A DNA stretch of 64,000 nt from Sphingomonas phyllosphaerae (GTDB taxonomy: Bacteria > Pseudomonadota > Alphaproteobacteria > Sphingomonadales > Sphingomonadaceae): the NCBI RefSeq assembly GCF_029623345.1, contig NZ_JAPYKH010000002.1, positions 310,001 to 374,000 of the forward strand, given 5' to 3'. Numbering within the stretch: position 1 is the first letter of the stretch; the number at the start of each line of letters is the position of its first letter. Below are positions 10,968 to 20,330 of the stretch, in pieces. The notes under the pieces are model-generated. The model did no database searches, was not told the origin of the DNA, and saw only the letters and a program-made list of their open reading frames with translations. Made by a program: the position numbers and the translations under genes.

Positions 10968-13058
10968 TTACTTCGCGGCGCGCGCGGCCCATTTGCGCCA
11001 GAGCGCCGGGTCGTCGAGCATCTTGATGTACACGCCGCCTACCACCGCCCGCGCCTGGAAGCCGACCTGCGCGCCGTCGGTCGTCTCGTACCAGTCGCTC
11101 AGCGGCACGCGCGTGGGCGTCTCCTGCATGTAGCGGTGGAGCGGCTCGACCAGCGCCGCGAAGGTGGCACGGTCGTCGGCCAGCGTCGCGCTCCAGGTAA
11201 TCCAGTCGAGCTTGGTATAGGTCTTGCGACTGTCGAGCGGCAGGCCGTACTTGCCCTGGTGGCGCTGGTAGAAGGCCAACTCGCTGCGCCGGAGCGACGC
11301 CGGGAACAGCCCGCGGCCCAGCACCTTGTCCCAGACGAGATTGTACTTCTGGCTCCATGTGCCGGGCTGGTCGAAGGCGAGCCTGGTGTGGTCGCCGTCC
11401 TGCGCCATCACCTGCCAGCGCGCCGCCATCTGCTTGGCGGTGGTGCGATAGCGTACCGCTTCCTGCTTCTTGCCGAGCAGCCGGGCCAGTTCGGCATAAG
11501 CGTCGAGTGCGCTGATCGCCTTGATCGACAGGTTGGTGTTGTGCGCGAGATGCCCGGCGAAATCGTCGGTGCTGAGCTGGTTCTCGGGGTCCAGCCCCTT
11601 GTCGCGCAGGAACTCGGCCCATTTCGTCAGCAGCGGCCAATAGCGCTCGGCGAAAGCGGCGTTGCCCTGCACCTTGGCGAGCGCGCCGATCATCAGCAGC
11701 ATGTTGCCGCTCTCCTCGACCGGCATCTGGTCGTCCTCGCTGCGCTCGCCGCCGCCATACACCTGCCCGTTGGCCTGGGGGTAGGTGCCGATATCGTGCG
11801 GGGCGAAGGGGAAGCGCCAGCGCGGCATGGTCGCATAATCGAGGATTGGGCGCAGCTGCGCCTCGAGCAGGCGCGGGTTGAGCAGCAGGTAGAAAGGCGA
11901 GGTGGGATAAGTAATGTCCACCGTCGCGATGCAGCCGTTGCTGAAATTCTCCTTGGAGAAATAGAGCGGCGTGCCGTCGATGTCGGCGACCAGTTTGTGC
12001 GCGGCGAGGGTCTGGCGATAGGCCAGCACCGCCAGCTCGGCATAGGCGCGGCCGCCGGCCCGCTCCAGATCGGCGGTGAGCTCGCGGTCGAAGGCGGCGG
12101 CGCGCTCGCGCAGCGCCGGCTCGTCGCGCTCGGCGACCTGGAGCAGCTGCGCCATCGTCATGCCGTTGCGGCGCCAGTAAGCGGGAAGGCGGCGCTTGAA
12201 ATACTCGATCGAGTCGATGTCGTCATAGGCGAGCATCGCGCGCCGCGTCACCGGCTCGGCGCCGACGCTGCCGAGATCGAAGCGCGCCGCCAGCAGCGGG
12301 CGGTTCTGGTGCGCCAGCCGCGGCATGGCGAGATCGTCGGGCACCGGCGCGGTGCCGTCGCGGAAGGCGGCGCGCTCGCCCTCGCCGATCGTCGCGGTGG
12401 TGGTGCCTGGCTGCTGCGGCACCGCCAGCTGCGCCCAGCCCCAATCGATCCGCACGTTGTCGCCGACCTTCTGGAGCACCTGCTGCGACGTCGTGCCGAC
12501 GCGCATCACGTTCATGTCGCCGACGCGGCTGCTGCCCCACACCACCTGCTGCTGGTCGTCGTTGACCGCGAGCTGCGCGCTGGCGTCGACATAGACCTGC
12601 ACCGCGTGCGCGCGCCCGTCGGTGGAGCGCACCGTCCAGCTAAGATAGGTGACCGGGCGCGAGACGAGGTCGAGGTCGTCGGGCAGCGCGGGCGAGAGGA
12701 AGGTGGCGGTGAGCCGCACCCCGCCGCCATCGAAGTCGTAGCTGGTGCGCGTCGGCGTCAGCTCGCGCGCCACCTGCGTCATCGCGTCGCCGCGGCCGCC
12801 GCCCAGGAAGCGAAGCGCCTTGCCGTCGACGCGGACCCAGCCGCTGATCTGCTGCTCGCTGCCGGTCCAGTGGCGCGTGGGCGCGTCGTTGAGCTTGTCG
12901 GTCAGGCTCCACAGGCTGAAGTACGGATCGTGCGCCACCAGCGGGGTGGCGGGCGTGCGCGTGGTGACCGGTGCCTGCGCATGGAGCGGCGTGGCGAGCG
13001 GCAGCGCGACGAGGCAGGCTAGCGTGAGCGCACGCGCGGCGAGACGGGTAGCGGGCAT
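10968..13058 (-). CDS. DUF4965/DUF1793 glutaminase-A-like exported protein
   Basis: A 696-residue exported protein. The start at 13058 is chosen over an upstream in-frame ATG because AGGAG precedes it and the signal peptide begins directly (MPATRLAARALTL). After the signal, the chain matches the DUF5127-DUF4965-DUF1793 arrangement of fungal glutaminase A and its many bacterial relatives: an N-terminal beta domain with HDPYFSLWS, then an (alpha/alpha)6 domain with Trp-rich DFAGHLAHN and KYNLVWDKVLG segments. Bacterial members often sit in polysaccharide loci, where a glycosidase-like role is as likely as glutamine hydrolysis. It lies between the TonB receptor and the GH127-like gene in one operon. 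Confidence 0.82.
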   Translation of the reverse strand: MPATRLAARALTLACLVALPLATPLHAQAPVTTRTPATPLVAHDPYFSLWSLTDKLNDAPTRHWTGSEQQISGWVRVDGKALRFLGGGRGDAMTQVARELTPTRTSYDFDGGGVRLTATFLSPALPDDLDLVSRPVTYLSWTVRSTDGRAHAVQVYVDASAQLAVNDDQQQVVWGSSRVGDMNVMRVGTTSQQVLQKVGDNVRIDWGWAQLAVPQQPGTTTATIGEGERAAFRDGTAPVPDDLAMPRLAHQNRPLLAARFDLGSVGAEPVTRRAMLAYDDIDSIEYFKRRLPAYWRRNGMTMAQLLQVAERDEPALRERAAAFDRELTADLERAGGRAYAELAVLAYRQTLAAHKLVADIDGTPLYFSKENFSNGCIATVDITYPTSPFYLLLNPRLLEAQLRPILDYATMPRWRFPFAPHDIGTYPQANGQVYGGGERSEDDQMPVEESGNMLLMIGALAKVQGNAAFAERYWPLLTKWAEFLRDKGLDPENQLSTDDFAGHLAHNTNLSIKAISALDAYAELARLLGKKQEAVRYRTTAKQMAARWQVMAQDGDHTRLAFDQPGTWSQKYNLVWDKVLGRGLFPASLRRSELAFYQRHQGKYGLPLDSRKTYTKLDWITWSATLADDRATFAALVEPLHRYMQETPTRVPLSDWYETTDGAQVGFQARAVVGGVYIKMLDDPALWRKWAARAAK

Positions 13059-13097
13059 TCTGGCTCCTGGCTGGGAGAGGTGAAGGTACATCGCGGC

Positions 13098-15884
13098 TCA
13101 GAAGCGGAAGCGTGCGCCGAGCGAGAAGGTCCGCGCCTCGTAGCGGATGTCGCGCGGGTAGCTCTGCGTGTCGGAGAAGTTGCGGACGTTCTGGAACGGC
13201 ACGCCCGTCAGGTTGGTGGCGTCGAAGGTGAAGGTCAAGAACTCGACCGGGGTGAAGGCGGCGGAGAAGTCGAGCCGCGCCGTGGCGCGCGTGTATTCGC
13301 CGGCGACGGCCGACTCGCTCTCGGTGTTGTTGTAGAAGTTCACCCAGTCAGTACGGTAATTATAGGCCAGTCGCGCCGATACCGGCCCCTTTTCGTAGAG
13401 CAGGTTGGCGTTGTAGGTCCATTTCGAGGTGTTGGGCACGCGCACCAGCCGGCCCTGCTCGCCCAGCACCGTCGGTAGCGCCTGCTTGCCGTCGAGATAG
13501 GTGCCGTTGAGCTGGGTGCCGAAGCCGCTCAGCACGCCGGGCAGGAAGTCGAAGAAGGTGGTGAACGCCAGTTCCACGCCCTGGATCCGGCCCTCGCCGG
13601 CGTTCTCGGGCCGGGTGACGCGGATGTTGCCGAACCCGGGGACCTGCTGGAACACCGTGTAATTGCTGATGAAGCCCTTGAGATCGCGGCGGAATACCGC
13701 GCCCGTCAGCGATCCGGTGCGGCTGAAATACCATTCCAGCGAAGCGTCGTAATTCTTCGACTGGATCGGCTCGAGGTCGATGTTGCCGCTGCTGCCGTTA
13801 TAGTCGCCCAAGTTCACCGAATCGCGCTGGAGCACGAAGGCGGGGTTGCTCTGGCCGAAGGTAGGGCGCGTGCGCGTCTCGGTGGCGGAGGCGCGAAGCT
13901 GGAGCTGATCGGTCAACCGCGCGCGTAGGCTGACGTTGGGCAGCACGTCGACGTAATTCTTGCGATCGTCGGTGATGCGGACATCGCCGTCGACCGACCC
14001 CAGTCCGACCGTCTGGATGGTGGTGTTGACCACGCGCGCGCCGACCACGCCGTCGAGCGGGATACCGCCGAGCTCGAAGCCGTAATGAAGCTGGCCGTAG
14101 AAAGCGTAGGACCTCTCGTCCGCGGCGAATTGCGTGGTGTAGGGCGGCAGCGCGGGATCCCACAGCTCGGGCCGCTGGTCGACGTTGCCGAGGTTGCTGA
14201 TCCGCAGACGCTCCTGCGCGAAGGCGCGTAGCGCCTCGATATTGTCGAACACGTCCTGGCCGCTGGGAGCGTACCATTGCCGCGTCGGCTGCGCGTCGCT
14301 GCCGCGGAAGCCCTCCTTGACCAAACCGCCCATACCGATCGGCGCCGCGGTCAGCGGAACGCGCTGTGCGCGGATGTTGGCATAGCGCGTGCCGTCCGCG
14401 AAGGTGCTCTTGCGCGTGGTGTAGCGCGTGCCGAACTGGAGCTTGTCGATCCCGTCGAGATCGAAGTCCAGCTCGAGGTCGTTGCGCCACTGCCAGCCCG
14501 AGCCGCGCCCCTCGCGCTGCCGGTCGAAGATACCGCGAATGACATAATTGTTCGGATCGGTGAGGTCGAAGCCCGGAAGCGAGAACTCGACGCCGCCATA
14601 ATCGCGATCGATGTCGAAGGTGATGTCGGCGGTCGCCGGATCGCGCGCGGCGAAATCGAAACCGTAGTCGGTGAAATAGTTGCGCGTCGTGGTATAAGCG
14701 AGATCGGTGCTGAACTTGGCGTGTTCGCCCTTGATGCTGCCTCCGCCGGCGAACTGATAGGTGTTGGTGGTGCTGTGCGGCACGCCGCGGAACAGGTCGG
14801 TGCCGATCGATCCCTCGCCGCCCGAACGCGTGAGGCTCTTCACCTTGCCGGGATCGGTCTCGTCGAGCACGACATTGCTGAAGGTGGGGTTGCCGTTGCG
14901 CAATCGGATGGCGAGCTCGCTATTCTCCTCGCGGCTGCGATAGCCCTGGTACAGGCCGTCTAGGTAAAGCTCGATATTGGCGGCGGGGCGCCATTGCAGC
15001 GAGCCATTCACCGACGGCCGCCAGCGCTTGCCGTTATTGTAGAAGATGCCGACCGATTCCGGGATCTTGAAGTCGCGACCGACACCGGGCGTGGTGATCA
15101 CTTGCCCGTCGACGGGCGTGTCGACGTCGCCGCTGTCCCAGCGCGCGGAAGTGAGATAATTGGTCTGCGTGTACGAGACGTTGATCAACGCGCCGAACTC
15201 GCCGATCGACGTGTCGAAGCGGTCGCTGATCAGCAGGCTGGCCTGCGGGTCGACCTTGCGCGCCTGATCGCCGTAGATGCCGCGGATCGAGCCCGCGAGC
15301 TCGAACCCGTCGAAATCGAACGGGCGGCGCGAGCGCACGTTGACCAGTCCCGCGATGCCGCCCTCGACGAGATCGGCGGTGGTGGCCTTGTAGACCTCGA
15401 GCCCGGCGAGCGAGGCGGCGGGAAAGTCCTGGAACGCCACCTGCCGCCCCTCGGCGGTGTACAGTTCGCGGCCGTTGAAGGTGGTGGTGACATCGGGCAG
15501 GCCGCGCACCGAGACGCCGTTGGCTTCGTCCTGCGAGCGCGACACCTGCACGCCGGTAATCCGCGCCAGCGCCTCTGCGGCGTTGTTGTCGGGAAGCTTG
15601 CCGATGTCTTCGGCAACGACCGCATCGAGGATCTGGTCCGCGTCACGCTTGAGCGCCTGCGCGCCCTGGACGCTGCGGCGGAGGCCCGTGACCACGATGT
15701 CCTCCTCGCCGACCGGCGATGGCGGCACCGGATCATCGACCGGAGCGCCCGCGCTGCCCGATGGCGGCACATTCGCGTCCTGGGGAGTGGCACTGCCAGC
15801 TGGCGTCTGCCCCATAGCGGCCGGCGGCAGCATCAAGACAAACGCCAGCGTCAGCACGGACGCGGTGTCCCTACCTTTCATCAT
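13098..15884 (-). CDS. TonB-dependent receptor, TIGR01782 (carbohydrate-type)
   Basis: A 928-residue outer-membrane receptor. After a signal peptide ending near MGQTP, there is a TonB-box-like DIVVTG. The plug domain has the KLPDNNAAEALARITGV hallmark of the Xanthomonas/Caulobacter TIGR01782 group, and a 22-strand barrel ends in the aromatic FRF C-terminus. Members of this group typically import plant oligosaccharides. GGGAGA precedes the start; ATG 15884 and 15881 are adjacent alternatives. It heads an operon with the DUF4965 and GH127-like genes (39- and 22-base gaps), consistent with uptake of the glycan fragments those enzymes process. A LacI-type palindrome lies 89 bases upstream. Confidence 0.92.
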   Translation of the reverse strand: MMKGRDTASVLTLAFVLMLPPAAMGQTPAGSATPQDANVPPSGSAGAPVDDPVPPSPVGEEDIVVTGLRRSVQGAQALKRDADQILDAVVAEDIGKLPDNNAAEALARITGVQVSRSQDEANGVSVRGLPDVTTTFNGRELYTAEGRQVAFQDFPAASLAGLEVYKATTADLVEGGIAGLVNVRSRRPFDFDGFELAGSIRGIYGDQARKVDPQASLLISDRFDTSIGEFGALINVSYTQTNYLTSARWDSGDVDTPVDGQVITTPGVGRDFKIPESVGIFYNNGKRWRPSVNGSLQWRPAANIELYLDGLYQGYRSREENSELAIRLRNGNPTFSNVVLDETDPGKVKSLTRSGGEGSIGTDLFRGVPHSTTNTYQFAGGGSIKGEHAKFSTDLAYTTTRNYFTDYGFDFAARDPATADITFDIDRDYGGVEFSLPGFDLTDPNNYVIRGIFDRQREGRGSGWQWRNDLELDFDLDGIDKLQFGTRYTTRKSTFADGTRYANIRAQRVPLTAAPIGMGGLVKEGFRGSDAQPTRQWYAPSGQDVFDNIEALRAFAQERLRISNLGNVDQRPELWDPALPPYTTQFAADERSYAFYGQLHYGFELGGIPLDGVVGARVVNTTIQTVGLGSVDGDVRITDDRKNYVDVLPNVSLRARLTDQLQLRASATETRTRPTFGQSNPAFVLQRDSVNLGDYNGSSGNIDLEPIQSKNYDASLEWYFSRTGSLTGAVFRRDLKGFISNYTVFQQVPGFGNIRVTRPENAGEGRIQGVELAFTTFFDFLPGVLSGFGTQLNGTYLDGKQALPTVLGEQGRLVRVPNTSKWTYNANLLYEKGPVSARLAYNYRTDWVNFYNNTESESAVAGEYTRATARLDFSAAFTPVEFLTFTFDATNLTGVPFQNVRNFSDTQSYPRDIRYEARTFSLGARFRF

Positions 15885-15972
15885 CCAATCTCCCGTGACC
15901 ACCTTATCTCGGCGGCTGTGCTCTTCTTATGGAGGAGACTAGATAAAAGAAAGCATATAATCCTATTAATGA

Positions 15973-15986
15973 TGATAACGCTATCA
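15973..15986. promoter_or_regulatory. LacI-type operator candidate
   Basis: TGATAACGCTATCA is a near-palindrome with a central CG and TGATA/TATCA arms, the form typical of LacI-family operators. It lies 89 bases upstream of the TonB receptor start. A similar site (TGGTATCGTTAACA) is found upstream of the esterase at 22041-22054. Confidence 0.5.
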
Positions 15987-16320
15987 GTCGTCGCCCGCTT
16001 TTGCTTCTTCGGCTATACTCTCGACCATCGTGTTTGTTGGGCAATCGCCTTGGATGCAATCGTTCTCAAAAGGAGCTCATCGACCCGACGCAGTGAGGCG
16101 CGGATCAACAGTTTTCGGGTCGCGTCGCAGTGCTCACATCAGCACGGCGCGACTGTATCGGGTGCGGCGTGTCGTGTGTTCCTGAGATGGCGGCGTGATC
16201 GTGCCGACGTCGCTTCGGGATCGTCGCCCGTCGATTCGACTAGGGACATACGGAGGAGCCCACCGCTCGACCTCCTGCCGCTCGCATTGCCAAGTGATCC
16301 AACGGTTCCTCGACTGGCCG

Positions 16321-16353
16321 GTGCGATCGCGCGAGCGCGACGTGCGATCGCAC
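16321..16353. repeat. Tandem GTGCGATCGC repeats, 21 bp apart
   Basis: GTGCGATCGC occurs at 16321-16330 and again at 16342-16351; the second copy extends to the perfect palindrome GTGCGATCGCAC (16342-16353). The 21-base centre spacing places both on the same DNA face, as expected for cooperative binding of a dimeric regulator. It lies about 100 bases upstream of the SDR gene. Confidence 0.4.
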
Positions 16354-16452
16354 ATTTACCGGCCTCGAATCTGTACGCCGTGATCACGCTTCCTGGTGAG
16401 GCCGATCATCCATGTGCGGCGTTAGGCCGCAGTAGCAGTGAGGACGTCGGCG

Positions 16453-17217
16453 ATGGCCAGAACGATCGTGGTGACCGGCGCGGAATCGGGGATCGGGGCG
16501 GCGTGCGCGGCGGCGTTCGGCGCGGCCGGCGACCGGGTCGCGGTGCTGTATTTTTCCGACGCGGCGGCGGCCCAGACCAGCGCGGCGACGGTGCGGCAGT
16601 GTGGCGGCGAGGCAATCACCGTGCAGGCGCATGTCGACGATGAGGCATCGGTCGACGCTGCCTTCACCGCGGTCGAGCAGGCCTGGGGCCCCGCCGACGT
16701 GCTGATCAATTCCGCCGGTCTCAACATGAGTGGCGTCACCGTTCGTGCGATGACCCTGGCGCAATGGCGTCGGTTGATCGACACCGACCTCACCGGCGCC
16801 TTCCTCGTCTCGCGGCGCTTCCTCACCGGACGGGGCGAGGGTGCGGGCGACGCAGCGATCATCCATATCTCGTCGATCCACGCCTATGCCGTACGCGCCG
16901 GCGGCGCCGACTATTGCGCCGCCAAAGGCGGGTTATCGAACCTGGTGGAGACGCTCGCGATCGAGGAAGCGCCGCGGCGCATTCGGGTGAACGCGATCGA
17001 ACCGGGCATGATCCTGACCCCGATGAACGCGCGCGCGCAGCACGATCCCACCTATCGGCACGCGCTCGAGGGCAACATCCCGCTCGGCCGGGCCGGCGAT
17101 CCGGCGGAGGTAGCCGACCTGGCTGTGTTCCTCGCCTCGGATCGCGCCCGCTATATCACGGGCGCGCGCATCGTCATCGACGGTGGCCTGTCGCTGATGC
17201 AGGCACTCGGCGCGTGA
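16453..17217 (+). CDS. SDR family oxidoreductase
   Basis: A 254-residue classical short-chain dehydrogenase. The cofactor motif is TGAESGIG near residue 8, followed by an NSAG motif, the catalytic YCAAK (YxxxK) preceded by Ser, and the C-terminal GARIVIDGG strand. ATG 16453 is preferred over an upstream in-frame ATG because the Rossmann strand then starts at residue 3. It is translationally coupled to the following GH130-like gene by a GTGA overlap. Position in the glycan locus suggests a sugar or polyol dehydrogenase (for example of an arabinose-type sugar), which is inference. Confidence 0.88.
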   Translation: MARTIVVTGAESGIGAACAAAFGAAGDRVAVLYFSDAAAAQTSAATVRQCGGEAITVQAHVDDEASVDAAFTAVEQAWGPADVLINSAGLNMSGVTVRAMTLAQWRRLIDTDLTGAFLVSRRFLTGRGEGAGDAAIIHISSIHAYAVRAGGADYCAAKGGLSNLVETLAIEEAPRRIRVNAIEPGMILTPMNARAQHDPTYRHALEGNIPLGRAGDPAEVADLAVFLASDRARYITGARIVIDGGLSLMQALGA

Positions 17218-18164
17218 GCGGGGACTCGGTCGCGGACCCACACCGGTCCGATCCCGTCGTCGCTGCGGCGACACCACTGGATTTCAACGTCAAATCAATC
17301 GAGAACGTCGTCGTGGAAGGGCCTTCCGCGCTGATGGCACGCGACCTGATGAGCCCCTACGTCTGGCGCGAAAGCGACGGGCGCTGGGGGTTGATGGTGC
17401 GCGCGACCGTGCGCGCCGGTGAGCCGCTCATCGATACCGGCCAGATCTGGGCGGGGTGGAGCGCGGACGGCGTCCACTTCACGATGCTCGACGCCCCGTC
17501 GCTCGTGCCCGGTCCCGGCGACCATGACGCAGGCGGCGTGGAGGATCCGACGGTGGTGCGGGAGGCGGATGGCTATGTCGTCTATTATTCGGGCGTGCTG
17601 GCCGACCACGCACACGGCGAGCTTTCGTACGCGACCGGCCCGTCGCTCGACCGGCTGAGCAAGAGCGGCGTAGCGCTCGCCTCGTCGAAGTCGGAGGGCA
17701 ACACCAAGGAGGCGACGGTGGACTGCCCTGCGGACGGGCGCTGGCGATTGTTCTACGAATATGCCGCCGATGACGCGTCGCGGGTCGGGTTGGCCATCGG
17801 ACCGAGCGTGGCGGGGCCCTGGAGCGAGCAGTCGACTCCCTTCATGCCGCGCGCGGACAGTTGGGACGACTGGCACCTCTCGACCGGACCGCTGCTGACC
17901 GACGATCCGACACTGCCGGTGATGTTCTACAACGGCGCGACGCGCGATGCGCGCTGGCGGATCGGCTGGGTCGCGTTCGACGCGGCTTATGAGCGGGTGG
18001 TGGCGCGCGGCATCGAGCCGCTGCTCACGCCACCGCCGGTGTCCGACCGCAGCGCGACCGACATCGCCTTCGCTGCCTCGGTCGTGGTCGAGGCGGGCGC
18101 CATCTGGCTTTACTATTCGCTCGAAGACCGGCGCCTCGCGCGCGCGTTGATCCGGCGGAGCTGA
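17214..18164 (+). CDS. GH130-like five-bladed beta-propeller glycosidase/phosphorylase
   Basis: A 316-residue cytoplasmic protein without signal peptide. The GTG start at 17214 overlaps the SDR stop, which fixes the start. The chain shows repeated beta-propeller blades with GVEDPTVV, a WHLSTGP segment and a final blade containing LYYSLEDRRLARA, a pattern seen in GH130 and related GH43/GH32-fold enzymes. GH130 members phosphorolyse or hydrolyse beta-mannosides, though several subgroups have other specificities. Lack of a signal peptide fits intracellular processing of imported oligosaccharides. The specific family (GH130 rather than GH43) is likely but not certain. Confidence 0.72.
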   Translation: MSGDSVADPHRSDPVVAAATPLDFNVKSIENVVVEGPSALMARDLMSPYVWRESDGRWGLMVRATVRAGEPLIDTGQIWAGWSADGVHFTMLDAPSLVPGPGDHDAGGVEDPTVVREADGYVVYYSGVLADHAHGELSYATGPSLDRLSKSGVALASSKSEGNTKEATVDCPADGRWRLFYEYAADDASRVGLAIGPSVAGPWSEQSTPFMPRADSWDDWHLSTGPLLTDDPTLPVMFYNGATRDARWRIGWVAFDAAYERVVARGIEPLLTPPPVSDRSATDIAFAASVVVEAGAIWLYYSLEDRRLARALIRRS

Positions 18165-18305
18165 CGAGCCCGGGTCACGCCGGGAGCGCGTGCCGCATCG
18201 CGGCCGGGTGTAGCCGACGATGCGGAAGCGGTATCGTCAGGTCTGTGGCACCTCGCGAATACGCACCTGTCAGCGCGGGATGCACTCTCCTGTCGCCACG
18301 ATTGG

Positions 18306-20240
18306 TTACGTCGCGTCACTCAGCTGCCAGTAGGTTGCATACCGCTCGTGCGCGATGCGGTGATAGGGGATGAGACGGACCTTGCGGCGATCGGCCGAGG
18401 CGATCGTGAACTCCAGCGGCGTCCCCGTCGGCCGCACCGCCCGCGCGAGCGACGTAGCATCGCCGGCGAGCGTCGGTGCGGTGAACGGGGCATCGTTGTA
18501 GCTGCCGTAGCGGCGCTCGTTGACCACGATGTCGGCGCCTGAGGCGAGACCGTCGCGCCCTAGCGCGCCCGCCAGCACCAGCGGTCCGTAAAGAATGGCG
18601 GCGATGCCCGGCGCCGCCGGCGCCTGTTCCACCGTCACGTCCATCGCGAGGCGTAGCTCGACGCGATCGCCGTCGCGCCAGGTTCGTGTCAGCGCCAGAT
18701 AGCGTCCCGGCGCGTGCGAGCGCATGACCTCGCGGCCGTTCACCTGCACGATCGCCTCGCGGCTCCAGCGCGGGTGGCGCAGTTGGAGCGTCAGCTCGGT
18801 CGGCGCCGCGAGCGTCCAGCGCAGCGCGGTGCCGGGCTGCTCCGGGAAGCTGGTGGTCTGCGTCAGCGTCGCGCGCCGCGCGGCCCACCGCACGGCGGAG
18901 GGGATGAAGAGGTTTACGTACAGCGAGCGATCGTCGTGGAAGTAGATCGAATCGCGATATTTGACGTGGTTCTCCATGCCCGTGCCGGTGCAGCACCAGA
19001 ACGAGTCCTCGGGCGTGTGGTACAATTTCATGTAACCGGGGCGGGCGCCCTGGAAATAGGTCGCCATGCCGCTGTCCGGGTCCTGCGAGGCGAGGATGCC
19101 GTTGTACAGCACGCGCTCGTAGAAGTCGGCATAATCGGCGCTGGGATCCTGCAGGAACAAAGCGCGCGTCAGCCGCAGCATGTTGTGCTGGCAGCACGTT
19201 TCCGACCCTTTGGCGGAGAAGACGTGGTCGGCGAAAGCCGCCATGGGGAAGAAATGCTCGTTGTCGCCGTGTCCTCCGGTTGCGAACGAGCGTGTGTGCG
19301 CGACCGTTCGCCAGAAGAAGGCGGCGGCGTCGCGGTAGCGCGTCTCGCCGGTGGCGGCATAGACCCGCTCGAAGCCGATGATCTTGGGGATCTGCGTGTT
19401 GGCGTGGAGCCCGTCGAGGTGGTCGCGCTGGCGCGCCAGCGGTTCGAGGATCGCCTTGTGCGAGAAGCGCTGCGCCAGGGTGCGGTAGTCGGCGTTGCTC
19501 GTCATGAGATAGAGGTCGGCGAACACCTCGTTCATGCCGCCATGCTCAGTCTCAAGCATGACCTCGAACTGCTGGTCCGACAGCGGACGAGTCGCCACCA
19601 CCGCCCAGTCGGCGAACCGGATCAGCACCTCGCGTGCGCGCTGGCTGTCCGCCAACAGCGCCGCGTCGCGCAGCCCGGCGACGATCTTGTGGAGCGTGTA
19701 CCAGGGCACGCCGGTGATCGGCTCGCCGCGGAGATGCGCCGCGACAAGCGCCGGCCCCTTGGGAAAGGCGCAGACCAGGCCACTGTCGGCGGCGCGCTGG
19801 CACGCCGCGAGCTCGTCCGCAATATAGTCGATCCGCTCGCGAAAGCGCGCGTCGTCGGTCGAGCGCCACGCCAGCGCGCAGGCGGTGAGATAATGGCCGA
19901 GCGTGTGGCCGTGGCAGTTGATGTCGGCCCAGATCGGTTCGGATTCCCACCCGCCGTAGACCGGTGCCTTGGCCGGCAGCCCCGCGTTCACCCGAAAATT
20001 GTGCAGCAGCCGGTCGGGCTCCAGCCGCAGCAGATAGGCCTCGGTCATCCGCTGCGCGTGGAGGAAGGGACCTTCGGCGAGGTCGACGTCGCGCAGGTCG
20101 AAGGCGCGGAGTCGGTCTGGGATGGTCGCCGCGAGCGGCGCTGCGCCGGCGTCGAAGGCGCTTGCCGTCAGCGGCAGCACCGCCGCGCTGGTGAGGAAGC
20201 GGCGGCGCGAGAGGGCGCGCGCCTTTCTGACGTCGATCAT
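18306..20240 (-). CDS. GH127/GH146-type beta-L-arabinofuranosidase, Tat-exported
   Basis: A 644-residue DUF1680 enzyme with a clear Tat leader (SRRRFLT at 11-17). The active-site set is intact: E347-x-C349 within GSETCC and the C416-C417 pair within WCCTGTG, the Glu-Cys-Cys-Cys zinc/nucleophile arrangement of GH127 and GH146. Conserved HGHTLGHYL and GVPWYTLHKI barrel motifs are also present. GH146 and GH127 enzymes remove beta-L-arabinofuranosyl groups. It is clearly distinct in sequence from the other GH127-like protein at 8906-10945, so the locus probably handles two arabinosyl linkages. It lies 90 bases downstream of the esterase, same strand. Confidence 0.88.
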   Translation of the reverse strand: MIDVRKARALSRRRFLTSAAVLPLTASAFDAGAAPLAATIPDRLRAFDLRDVDLAEGPFLHAQRMTEAYLLRLEPDRLLHNFRVNAGLPAKAPVYGGWESEPIWADINCHGHTLGHYLTACALAWRSTDDARFRERIDYIADELAACQRAADSGLVCAFPKGPALVAAHLRGEPITGVPWYTLHKIVAGLRDAALLADSQRAREVLIRFADWAVVATRPLSDQQFEVMLETEHGGMNEVFADLYLMTSNADYRTLAQRFSHKAILEPLARQRDHLDGLHANTQIPKIIGFERVYAATGETRYRDAAAFFWRTVAHTRSFATGGHGDNEHFFPMAAFADHVFSAKGSETCCQHNMLRLTRALFLQDPSADYADFYERVLYNGILASQDPDSGMATYFQGARPGYMKLYHTPEDSFWCCTGTGMENHVKYRDSIYFHDDRSLYVNLFIPSAVRWAARRATLTQTTSFPEQPGTALRWTLAAPTELTLQLRHPRWSREAIVQVNGREVMRSHAPGRYLALTRTWRDGDRVELRLAMDVTVEQAPAAPGIAAILYGPLVLAGALGRDGLASGADIVVNERRYGSYNDAPFTAPTLAGDATSLARAVRPTGTPLEFTIASADRRKVRLIPYHRIAHERYATYWQLSDAT

Positions 20241-20330
20241 GCTAGCGCTCCGTCCTGCCGCTTGTTCGCGGTTACCATCTCACGATCACCTTCGTCGCGC
20301 GATGGCGGTGACAACCATCTGCCCTCTCAT

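Larger units (their letters stand above)
15885..16452. other. Divergent intergenic control region of the glycan locus
   Basis: 568 bases separate the leftward receptor operon from the rightward SDR operon. The first 170 bases are clearly more AT-rich than the surroundings and hold the palindrome at 15973-15986. The part near 16321-16353 holds two tandem copies of a GATC-centred repeat. No convincing coding frame is seen. Promoters for both operons are expected here, but I cannot assign -35/-10 boxes with confidence. Confidence 0.6.

Noticed and set aside
20263..20277. Third LacI-type operator upstream of the GH146-type gene
   Set aside because: Only one half (TGGTAAC) fits; the second half is shifted by one base and the centre is wrong.
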